A DNA stretch of 64,000 nucleotides, from positions 5,022,001-5,086,000 of the forward strand of contig JAKCOZ010000022.1 in NCBI GenBank assembly GCA_022605955.1, given 5' to 3'. The notes below the pieces were generated by a model. The model saw nothing but the letters and a program-made list of their open reading frames with translations. It did no database searches and was not told the DNA's origin. Below, piece by piece: positions 50,158 through 61,700 of the stretch (positions are counted from its first letter, which is position 1; every line of letters starts with the position of its first letter). Made by a program: the position numbers and the translations under genes. The stretch comes from Rallus limicola (lineage: Eukaryota; Chordata; Aves; Gruiformes; Rallidae).

Positions 50158-53100
50158 GCAAGTTTTTAAAAGAGCCAGGCAAACCCAGGGACTTTCCTAG
50201 TGAAATGAGCAGGCAATACTGGGGCTGCTCCATATTTTTTTTTTTTCTTTTGTGAGAGGAGCAGGAGAAATGGATGAATAAAATCAGCATTCTGAAAGGT
50301 TTTTAACATGATGAGAATGAATGAAAATTTTTAAACTTTGTTAATCCATTGTAATATTGTTCAGATGCATATTTGAATGTAGAGATCTGCAGGGGTTTCA
50401 CTGGATGGACCTGGGGTTTGCCATGGTACAGTAATTCACATCCTCAGCAAAAATGATGGGGAAAATCTAATCATTCCAATGAGTTTTGGACCACAACCTG
50501 AGTGTCAGCTGACACTGAAACCTGTACTCTTTTTCAGCACACCAAAAATAAGCGTGTTTCAATATGCACTTCTGTTGAAAAACATGGGTTTTGTTATTGC
50601 AGAAGGGTCTGAATTATAACCAGGAAATAAACTCATTCCAACACATATTTTTTTAAGCAATATGGTGACATTTCTTGTAAAAGCAGTACGCAGGGCATGA
50701 CCGCAGCCCAGAGAGGGGAGTGACACTGGTAAAACTCACGGCAGAGCAAGTGAAGGATGGGCATTTACCACTGCACAGCTATAGTAACAAGAGACTATGT
50801 CTAACCTGCTCTCGGTGTCGCAGTTTTGCATAGCTGGGTACTGGCAGAGAATGGGGGGCTATAAAAAGCAGCTAGAAGCTCTCTGCAGACCCCAAAGAGT
50901 AAACATCATCCAATTCCTGGCCAGAGTTGCTGCTGACCAAGGCTGAGCCAATTGGCAATGGTCAGAGCGCCTCTGGGAATCACATTTAGAAGAAAAACTG
51001 CAGGGGCATTTTGCCCTCAGAGAAAGGAGTAAGAAGATGTAAGGAGCTGTGCAGGCACCAAGGCCAGGGAGGAGTGGGGGAAGCACCCCAGGTGCCAGAG
51101 AGAACGATGCCCCTGCAGCCTGTGGAGAAACTCATGGTGGAGCAGGTGTCTCTCTGCAGCCCATGGAAAAGGCCGAGACCCCACCTGCACCTTTAATTTT
51201 GCTGTCTCTCTTGACAAGACACCCCCCAAAATGCATTTGACATTTTGCCTGTAAATAGTTTACATAAAGGCCTGTTCCTCCACCCTAAAACGATGTCAGG
51301 TTTAAAGTAGGCTGAGGTGAAAGCAAATCGCTGAGCTGACAGCCTTTGGGCCCAGCACTGGCTCCCCCAATAAAAACACCAATTCCAGTCTCAATCTCCA
51401 GAAGAGAAAACAACATGAGAAACATTGGTTGTTTTCTAGAAGGAAACCCACTGTGCTTCACTCTCTGCAAAGGCCGAAGTCAACCATCAACTCTGGTCTC
51501 CATGCACGGACAGCATGTCACAAAGTCGTTCTGCCCTTTAACAGAGAGTTCGGCTCCGCTCTGAATCCCTTCAAAACAGGTTTGCAAAAAAAAAAGTAGA
51601 AAGGAAAGTAGCTCTGTTTGTAAGGTGTGGGAAGTAAAGCTATTTTAGGCTCAGAACAGCTTATGCAAGCCAATGTTGTACAGCAGCAGCTCAGATGATA
51701 TTCTTTATCCTAGAAAATGCTGGGCTGAGGTTTTGGCTCAGGCAGTCTTAGGTATTTGTGAACTCTCACCAAAGTGGTGAGTACATAAATGAATTATCCC
51801 TGATTGTTACTTGACCTGCCAGCCACAGCTACATAGTATCTGGAACCTTCTTCTAAGCAGTGGAAGAACTGCAAACACCCAAATATGACCAAGCCATCAG
51901 GACCACCAACTTTCCACAGATGAAAAGTACTTTACATTAAGAACTATGAGCACTGCCATACAGATTGGTTAATTTCCTTATATTTTTAGGAGGCAAATAG
52001 GAAGAATCTCCTGTGACCATCAGTAGCTCCTTTCTTCATGGGCTGTTATACACAGGCACTAACTGTGACGGAAGAGACGAGTTGCATCTTGGCCTCGCTC
52101 CTCTTCACGTTCAGAAAAGCAGAAAGTAACCTTACCAGGAGTAGGGTAAGAACATCTATCTCTGAGCATCACTGGAGTGAATTTACATTTAATTTAATTT
52201 TGTATTGTTGATTTCAAGTTAGCTTTTCGCATTTATTTGTTTGCTGTCCCTTTATAATCTATGTGGACAATCTAATTTGTTCCAGGCATTGCAACTTTTA
52301 GATGTTAAATCCCATCCTTCAGATCTGTTTGTAATAATTTGTGCTTTGTGTCTTGTCAAGTCTTAATATTTGTTATCCAAAAATGAAAATGAGGACTATT
52401 TATTCTTGGAAAAATAAGCAAGTCTTAGACATGAACGGTATTTAGATGTGGGTAGTTTTCTTAAATAAAGCCAGTGTTTATTTGTAGCATGGACTTGCTT
52501 TTCTTAAATATAAATACATGAACTTGGAGGCTGCCCTGAGAATCCTTAAAAATTCAAGTTGAAAAACAGCAAACTTTAAAATATTCTGTTTCAAATGTCA
52601 AAAAGCATCCTTCTGAAATTAGAAAGATCATTAATGATCCAAGAATTCAAACCAAATGCAATCTATGGAATCTAACCAGAAAATATGACTAGTTTTAAAA
52701 CCCAACAGTATTCTCTCATAAACCACCATGTAATTTTAATGTTCTTATATACAAATTCAATAGTTTTATATAAGAATAAGGGCTTCAAGAAGATCTGGCC
52801 CACAATGAAAAGATAATCTTATCTATTGTCCACGATACTCATGTATAGCTCCTTATATAGATCAGTACAGATAAATACAGAAAGTATTTAGAAAAAATAC
52901 TGAGAAGGTTTTATTTTCACCATACTATAGTTCAGCTGCAGTTGTTTTACAAGAAGAAAACCTGAAAGTGATGTAGAGGAAGTTGCTGTGACATTAAATA
53001 GAATAGGAAGTTGTTCAGTCTAAAAAAAAAAAAGGATCTGTTTTAAAAGGGTAGTTAACGGTGCTTTTTAAAGTAAAAAAAATGCAAGGTTATAAGATTA

Positions 53101-55801
53101 AAATAATGAACAGGAAGTCATTTTTATATTTAGAAATATGGATTAGAGATTTTCTCAAGACACAGGCTTTAGCAGGCGCTTTCAACGTCTTTACTGGAAA
53201 CTCTAATTTAAGCTCCGCTTTGGCACATGTTCACTTTTGAGCAGAAAAGCTTCCGGTAGACAACTGACCTCTAAGACTTCAAACCTCGTGTCATCATCTA
53301 CCTCATATAAACCTTATCCATCTGCAGGGCCAGGTCATGACTTAACAATTCTCCTCAAGTCTGACGTGCTGAGGAGGAAGACTGTGATCAATAAGGATAT
53401 AACGTCCCTTCCCATCCAATGCCAGCTTTGGTCAAAGTACACCTGGTTTGTAGTACACAGCTCATGAGAGGAAAACCCCGGGTTCTCCAGACCCACCTCT
53501 TCCTCATTTTCTAAAAGCCTTTCCTTTATGTCTGAGACTCTCTGCCCTTCTCCTTTGGCCCCCGGTCCATGGAACCGTGTTTGCCAGCAGAGAGGTACCC
53601 AGTCTTCTCTAGCTGTCTGTAGTAACACCAATAAGGAAATGTGCAGATACTTTGTTCTACACTAAAGAGGCACACTTAAACCCTAAGAAAGTGTAAGAGT
53701 TGAGGATAAAGCATCTTTATATTTAAAAATATTTTATTGTGCTTCTAATTTGACTCAGATTCTTTTTAAGGAAAAATATTAGAATACTCTTACTCCTCAG
53801 GGAAGAACAGTAAATGACTTTTAAATATTGCAGTTTTTTAACTAAAAACACCACACACTGATGTTATTCTGGCTTGGTTGGTGCTTTCTGCTTGGTTTTG
53901 GTAGCTTGGTTGACAGATTGTAATTATTTTTTGAGTTTTGTCAGTACTTTCCTCCAGGGGAAAGGCATTTTTTAATAGCAATTGCATCCTCCTTTACATG
54001 TATCTTTGCATGCACATGAAAACCTGGGTGCTTATCAGTCACTATGTTACTCACTCAGAGTAAAGTACTCCTTGAATCCACTGGTGCTGGTATACCTGCC
54101 ACTCCATGTGGATCAGGGAAACAAAGGCAGGTAGCCTGGCCAGGGGTTAAACGCCTCCACACACATGCCAACACCATCTGAAGTAGGCAGAAAATGGCTT
54201 GAGGCTTTAAGTCTCAGGGTCAATTGTCTACTCTCCAAGCTGCTTTTTTTTCTTGGAGAAGTGTGGAAGCATGCCAAAAAAGTATCTGGCAAAGCTTAAA
54301 TGAACTGCAGCTTGCTTACTAGCGGTCTGGATTCTCTACAGACAATAGATTTTTAGCACTGCTGCTCAGAAAGTTTAAGAACTCTTTTCTGGGGAGCGCT
54401 ATATACGGTGTGACAGTGCACACCCTTGATGTCTGGGAGCTGCTGCCTTAGACATGAGTTACTCTGCAGTAACTACCCTAGTACAAACTTCACTCCATGG
54501 AGGAAAATGGGCTCACCTCCCTCCCACTTCCCAGCAAAGGCAACTGACATAGGTAACTTGTGTAGCTATCAGGGTGTAGTTGCAACTTGCCCCTGGATGA
54601 GGAAAACATTTCTTGTGCCTTCCACAGTATCTGTCAAAGGAATTAGTGCACATTTGGACTGAAGGTATAGGAAAGGCTTAGGATGGAGGGAGAACCCAGC
54701 TGAGGAGATGGCGAGAGCAGTGGCAAGGTGCAGCAAGATGAAGGAAGGGGAACATTGAAGTAGGACAGCATGAGAGCTGGTCACAGAGGAGTTCTGCGAG
54801 GTTCGGAGGGGTCAGGAGTTTGACTGCCCCTGCAATAAGCTCAATCTAAACAACATCTCTTAAGACCTGTTAGGATGTATTTGTCCCACAACTCATGTCA
54901 GAAAACAGTCTATACCAGTGTCTGAGAAGGGTTGGGATGGTCTTATTGTGGACCTGCCATTTTGACCTGTCCTGGCAGATACAGGCTGATTTTAGCAGTT
55001 AGGGGGGTAGGGACTGAGAACCTTTATCACTGCAACCTACTCCAAGAAACTCCAATTATTTCATTCACTGCTTCAAAAATCAGCTCTTGCAAGTATCACT
55101 GATAAGGCAGGAAAAATGTATATCCTGTATCACAGCTAAGTGACTGGAGGACCACAAACTACCTGAATACAAAGAAAACTTCTGTCTTCAACTGCAAGAG
55201 TGTGAAATAAAGCTGTGCACTATTGGGGTGGTTTGGGGTTTTGACTTTGGCTGGAGGACAGACACCCACCAGAGCTACTCCATCACTGCCATTTTCAGCT
55301 GCGCAGGGAAGAAAATATATATTGAGACACTCAGGAGTCAAGATAATGACAGGCAGATCATTCTACAACTAGTATCATGGGCAAAACATCATTATTACTA
55401 TGACCTCCTCAAGTAACATAATAAACATCACAGCTTTTAAACACAATTGGGTCAAATCTTATTATCCCAACCCCACACTGGACACCAAAAAGGACTCATG
55501 GTTCAGCCCCAACCAGGGGCTAAGCACCACACACCACTCACTCCCAGAGAAGAAAGAACCTCCATGGATTGGGATAAAGAAAGTTTACTGACAAAAGCAC
55601 CCTGAACATAGAACAGTCATGGCCAATTACAGTCACACCCAGTGACAACACAGAGTACCTTACCAACCCAGTGATTACAGAATGCTGCCTGATGCAAAGA
55701 CCAGCCACACTGAGACTATCCTGGAAACACCAAGCCCATACCCTTCCCCAAACAGTTGCTTTTATGGGGAAGTGGTGTCAGGTGGTATGGAAAAGAGCCC
55801 A

Positions 55802-55845
55802 GGCTGACTCAGCTCACCTGGGCTGACTCAGCTCACCTGGGCTGG
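55802..55845. repeat. 19-bp tandem duplication carrying Maf/AP-1 palindromes
   Basis: GGCTGACTCAGCTCACCTG occurs twice without a mismatch (55802-55820, 55821-55839), and GGCTGG starts a third copy. Each copy contains the palindrome GCTGACTCAGC (55803-55813, 55822-55832), which is the core of a Maf recognition element with an internal AP-1 site TGACTCA. Functional use is inference. Confidence 0.8.
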
Positions 55846-57329
55846 CTGCTTGGGAAGGTTGGCTCTGGCCTGGCCAGAACCAGGACAGCTATGCTCTCTC
55901 TTTAGCAAAACAGTGAGTCCTGCTGCAGCCAACAGAACTGCTCACATGCTTACAGAGGACTGGTGCTTAGCTCATCAACCCAGGGCTCTGGGATAAAGTT
56001 TTCAAACACATCTATCCAGCTTAGAAGCCAACACATAATTGCATCACAGCAGCACTGAGGCCAGTTAGTCACTGCAGTAGCTTTCAAACTTTACCCAAAT
56101 CTTGCCTCAGAAGCATCACAGGTCCCTGAATTGTTCTGGGAAATGTAAGATTATTCTGTGAAAGATTTTAATGAACTAAAAAAAAATGATCAATGAAAAA
56201 TGAACTGGATACGTGTCTCCTCTTGGGCCACTTGTGGTCAAAATGAATTATGAATTTCAACTTGCAATGGAAACAAGGAGAATCTCTGATATACGAGTAA
56301 TACGATGCAGCAAGGGTGTTTCTAAGTAGGTGTTGGATAAACCTGGCAAGGAAACTAAGATGCCATCTTACCCCACAGAGAATAAAGCAAGTGGTGCTCT
56401 AAACAAGTCCTTCTTGACATCTGCAGAGCCACAGTCACCTTGGCTACCAGTGGCAGCCACCAGTTAGAGAAAATCCACAAACCACTTTGTGCATTGATTT
56501 TACAAGCAGATCCAGAGCTGGCAAGGCTCTGGACATTCATCTTCCCCATCTGGGGGAGTGATACCTGCAGATGAACAATACTCTTTTTTGCAATTAATTG
56601 CAAAGGGCTTTGCTGGCTGTTTTCTGATGCCATTCAGTCCCCCTGCTATCCCTGAGCCTGGCGCTGAACCAAACCTTCTTAAATGTTTTGAGCGAGGACA
56701 ACTTATTTTTAAAGTGGATTAATGTATAACTTCAATATGTGCATTTGCGTCTGTCTGTGGGTCTGATTCAAAGCCAATGAACTCATTAAGCTCAGTACCA
56801 GGCCCTAACCAATTATTTTCAAACTGAATTTTAGTGCTGTTCTATAAATACTCTTCTTTCCTGGCCCTGTGGCTGTGGCAATGTTTGCTACTGAGAGGTA
56901 CGTCTGATAGGAACAGTGAGTCAGACGGATTTCCTGAGGAGCAACTTCCAGTGGCAGAGGCAGCATGCAAGGCTTCTCGATTCCCAACAATACCAATTAG
57001 ACAGTCTCCTGACTCAAACAGACTGCTAAAAAAAAAGGAACTTTCACTAAAATAACCGTATGCCTCCTGCCTGGATTTAAATTAAATTACTTTCTTCTTT
57101 AAATATGCCAAACAAAACTCATCTGGGCATCCGAAGAGCAGTGCTGCTAAGGAGCAAGCCTCCCCCATCCAACAGCTGGTGGGTATGGAAGGTGTGTGTG
57201 GAAAATTCAGTCAAACAAGGAACTTGTAGCAGAACTGCAAAAGGGTGAGTTTCATGGGGGATAAAAATGATAGGAGGTGAACAGGTTCCAATTTGCAAGG
57301 CAGGTTCAGAAAGGAGCTTCTTTTCAGAC

Positions 57330-57530
57330 TCGCCAATTAAACGCTGCGTACTCCTGTAAACACTTTGTGGCCTAACATCACTTTATGCTTAAAATAATCC
57401 TTGCTTTATTAATATGCTGCATTGTTCATATATTTGGACCTAATTTTAAAAGCAAATTAAGGTTCCTAAGATGAAACTCACTGCCTCGGGCTGCATCTCA
57501 ATTTGGTGAAAAAGAAAAACAACAAAAACC
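57330..57530. other. AT-rich non-repeat block, possible conserved element
   Basis: GCCAATTAAACGCTGCGTAC, TTTATTAATATGCTGCATTG and TAATTTTAAAAGCAAATTAA are rich in homeodomain/POU-like half sites with no repeat signature. It lies about 350 bp upstream of the 57973-57927 exon in transcript direction. Conservation cannot be judged from one sequence. Confidence 0.2.
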
Positions 57531-57926
57531 CAACGCATGAGCTAAGCTAACAGATTAAAGAAAATATTTTCCTTCTGGTTGATCTGAACCCTCAGGTGCA
57601 TTCCAGCATGGTGGCCTGCTCTGCCAAAGACTGCATGCTCCAGGTGTGGTTCAGGTTCTGAAGATAATGTCATCTGCTTGGTTTGGATACCATATTTTTC
57701 CTGCCCGAAATGGACAAATACCTAGGATGTAAAACATGCCAGTTCTAAAGTGATGCACAAATGACTTAGCACAACAATGGGAAAGCAACAAGAGCAATCC
57801 ACGAAATCTGTTTCAAGAGGAAAGGAGACAGAACCTCAGCACATGGCTGGATCAAGCTGTGTGCCAGAGCATGCAACTTTATTATGGAGCTTCAAAATAA
57901 ATATTACACTGGAAGAGGGTACTTAC

Positions 57927-57973
57927 GTCCACCTCGCCTTGGTCAATGACATAGAAGTTGTCTCCTTCATCAC
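57927..57973 (-). CDS. PRKAR1B: PRKAR1B coding exon: domain A, GDNFYVIDQGEVD
   Basis: This 47-nt exon encodes (G)DEGDNFYVIDQGEVD, human residues 168-183, a beta-hairpin stretch of cAMP-binding domain A. The human protein has Asn and Val where this one has Asp (169) and Ile (177), both conservative changes. The acceptor is TGTTTCCAG and the donor is GAC|GTAAGT, a consensus site. The exon is only 752 bp from the preceding one. Confidence 0.95.
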
Positions 57974-58725
57974 CTGGAAACAAAACACAAAGGGTGATTG
58001 TTTCCTGAAGGTCTGCTAAACTATCCAATGATTTCCTGTCTCCGTATTTAATCCTGTACTATCTGCACGGGTTTGTACACCACATTCCCCACCCAGAGGT
58101 TCATTTTCTGAAACATCCTCACCAATATGCCTTCATAAACCAAAATATCACTGTAGTTTCTTCCTATTAATATCTTTCAATTGCATTAATTTATCTCGTT
58201 CAATTGATTCAACACTTCACCCTGTGCAAACACACGAGGCTTTAATATAGCCCGAGGGTAATGAAGGCCTCCACAACACACTGCAGGCACGCAGGTAAGT
58301 TGCCAAGTGCGATAACCATGATACAGCACAATGAGGTGTTGAATATTCCCAACAACCATCCAAATATTTTCCATCTCTAATTACTCTCAGCTAACCTGTG
58401 CCACCCTTACACTTTCTGAGCTGTGGTTTACTTCCTGACTATCTTCAGCTAAGGAATGAACATTTAAATTTGAAGTGCTATTTATCTATATTTAACTGTA
58501 GCACTTTGAAAGCCCTGAAATCTACCAGTGTGGTTTTGCAGGAGACCTCTGTACACGTAGCAAGTGACCCACAACTGTGAACTTATGATACAGCTGCACA
58601 CTTAAAAGCTTTTGGAATATGGTTATTCTTCCCGTTAAGTAAAGAGGGTGAAATCTCAAGCAGAGAGATGTGAATTGTATGATCTTAGCAAACATCCAAG
58701 GGAAAAAAAAGAGAGGAAGAATTAC
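57974..58725 (-). other. PRKAR1B 752-bp intron
   Basis: Short intron between the first two exons of the window. No repeat or motif of note. Confidence 0.85.
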
Positions 58726-58787
58726 CCTGTTGTATGACTGTTTCTCCTGCGATGTGTGTGACGGGGAACATGGCATCGAATATGTCA
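58726..58787 (-). CDS. PRKAR1B: PRKAR1B coding exon: start of cAMP-binding domain A
   Basis: This 62-nt exon encodes [20 protein letters not shown] plus Q and the first base of a Gly codon, corresponding to human residues 147/148-168. It is the first beta strands of cyclic-nucleotide-binding domain A. The acceptor is a pyrimidine run ending CCCCAG at 58794-58788. The donor is G|GTAATT, whose +5 position is T rather than G, so it is somewhat weak. The exon starts by completing a Ser codon from the previous exon, which is not in the window. The residues are identical to the mammalian RI subunits, so identification is firm. Confidence 0.95.
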
Positions 58788-61700
58788 CTGGGGAAAAAAA
58801 GAAACTTTTATTAATGCATCAGACCTGTTTCTTCCCCAGTCAGACCCCCCTTTATTGCTTCCTTTAGCCTTTTTAGATTCTGCAGAACAAGAGAAGGAAT
58901 ATGCTAGTTTGCAAGTGGAAAACGAGCCCCTGCTTGGCAAGAAATCAAACTGCCTAGTTAGGCACAACCTTGTAGTTTAAAATTGAGACTTGTGATTCAG
59001 TGCATGCTATTTTGAAGTGACTCCTGAATTATATGCATGGAGTGGCTTATATGTACACAGGCCACTTCTTACAGCACCACACGGCCTAGCCAGCATAAGT
59101 GTTTTATTGTCTAAGCAGAGGAACTTCAGCTTCTCAGCTGCAATCAGTGTGTGTCACAGCAGTAATTGCTAGGTGCCTGAACGGGAGCTCTCCCCTTCTG
59201 AACATCTGGCCTCACGTTTACAAGCAAAACCTGTTCCGTGGTACAGAGCACATTCAGAAAGGTAGATGGCTCTGAATTCATGTAGCATAAGAGCTGGCAA
59301 GAGATTGCACTCACAGTGCAGAGGAGGCCGAACTCTGAAAATCTGAGCGAGCTCGCCGTGAGAAGGGGATCTGACCATTGCTGCAGAAACACTGAAGCTG
59401 CAGAAGAGCCTTGTGCTCGTTAATCATCGCTGAATTACACACCTTACCGTGGTCTCCGGCATACTGTCACATAGCCTTAAAAGGCCAGGCAGAGCAGTGA
59501 GGACGGGAATGCACCCTGCACCAACACTTTGGGCAACTTGCCCAAATCCAGTCCTTTGTTTATTGAGGGAGACAGCAGGCTCCCTGGAGCCAGGGCTTCC
59601 TTTCCCCACCTCAGATTTTGGGGAACTTATTTTCAGAAGCATGAACCACAGCGAGACGGGCGCTTCCCACCTCTCTTCCCCTTCCTATGCATCAGTCTCA
59701 AGGGCTAAAGGAAATAGCTCCCCACCACAAACAAAAGGCACCAAGGAGGAATTGTTAATCTGTCTCTTCCCTGGTCTGGTCTAGGAATGGTCCATCCAGG
59801 GACCACTGACGACAGCGGTGAGATGAAACGCTTCCACCTGGAATGGAGCAAAGTCCTCATAATCGTAACTCAGCATGAACAAGGAAGAAGCCTAAAATGT
59901 TCCCCAAACCAGCCAGAAGATTAGCAAACAAACCCACACTACATTTCAATGCCTTATATGGGAAATGCATATTGTAAAATCCCATTATTAGCTTATTTCC
60001 TGTTCAACTGTTCCAGAATTTATTCAGGCTCTGTTCTAGGAAATGTTTCGCTCCTAAGTTCAAACTGGTCATGTCTTTCCTCTTCAGTAGCCAGAATGTT
60101 TTTGCTCAGTATCACAGCTCTGTGTCAGCACCGCTTGTAGGAGAACTGGGCAGTTTCAAGGCAGGCACCTCCAGCTGCTCCACAGTACCTACAAGGGATG
60201 CTCAGCCTGGGACCTTCAATGAAATGCTGTATTTCACCCTGTTGTTTCTTCAGGCCCACCTTGTGCTATTCCCACTCACATTCAGTAAATCCCTCTGCCA
60301 TGGATAAAAATCCTGCTCAGAAGCTCTAGAAGAAACCACTTTCTCACCTCATTTGGAGCAGCAATGCAAAGACCTGTAACAAACTACTCTGAAAAGTCTA
60401 CAGACCATATTCTGAAATGCACTGAACGGATTTTTAGTGACTGCAAATGGGTTCAGCATTTCCCCAGTTCAAGAGACTTCTCTGTTTACAGAAAGCATCT
60501 GCCTGGTGCAGGCTGTGGAACGGGTCCCTGTGAAAACCCTTGGTGTCCTCAGTGTAAAAGAAACGTGTGCTGACGTTCAGATGGGATGGGGTGACATCCG
60601 ATGATGGTCGTTGCCGAACTGGAAAAGCCACTGAGGGATCTTACATTGATGAAGGAAATCAAACTGTTCTTGAAGAGATCTGGGACCTGGCACTTTGGTA
60701 TCTTGGGGCTTCTTTTGCTTCCCCATGGTTTCCCCTTGGCCGTGCCCGGCCACCTCACAGAGCTTTAGAACAGTTCTGCAGCCTATGGAAGCTTTACTGG
60801 GGGAAGAGGCACTCTGCGTGGCAATACATCCCAATATAGGCAAAACACTGAGTATCAATAACCAATCCAAAATGTGACTGTTTGAACAAACTTGGAAACT
60901 TTTTTTTAATAGAAATACAGAGGAAATAATTACTCACAGCTTCAGCCTTTCATCTTTGTTTTAAGGCTATTTTTTATTTATAACTTAACAATTGACCGTA
61001 CAAACAGTGCCCAATAAATTATGCATAGCACTGCACCCTTCTCCAAAATGTTCCCATCTCATTTCTACACCACCTTTTAGCTTTATCAAAAAAAACTCAT
61101 TAAAACTCAGAGAGGAAAACTTCCAGCAGTCAGTTTAATGAACCCAGTCTATTATCAGCAACAGCAATTTCACACTAATATTCTGCTGTGTAGCAAAATA
61201 TTAGTGTAAGTATTCTAGCACCCCATGTACGATGTGTTTCAGCAAAGTCTTCACCTTCTTAGACCAAGACTGGGATTTCTAAGAGACCTTTAAAGGACAT
61301 GTCATCAAACATTAGCCTAAAATATATTAAGAACACGCAGACACACAAGGTCCCTGAAGTCATGGTGATATTGATTTACATCTCCAAAGTGAAACAAGGG
61401 CATATCTCTGATAAATAAATGTAAGTGACCGATAATATCACGATTATCATGGGAACACATCCTCAAACTTCTTTTCTCCTAGGAAGCTGTTGTTCTTAAT
61501 TGATACAGTTAGACCAAGATCTCTCATGGTGGTTAATGAGTCAGAGTGTTTCTGCTTTTGGATGCTCCCTTTGGGGCTGAGATGATACAGATCAGCAGGC
61601 AGCCTCAATGTTTCTCAACCTACAAGTCTGGAAGCCAAGAACTGGGATGTTCAGAATACCACCACAGAAAACCACCCTGCTAGAAATGATCATTTCCTAA

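Larger units (their letters stand above)
48400..57926 (-). other. PRKAR1B 9.5-kb intron
   Basis: No nested gene, extra exon or young CR1 recognised. It contains an ancient repeat relic at 49744-49796, an A18 tract at 50140-50157 with a T-tract about 80 bp further on, the duplicated MARE-like motif at 55802-55845, and an AT-rich possible conserved element around 57330-57530. Confidence 0.8.
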
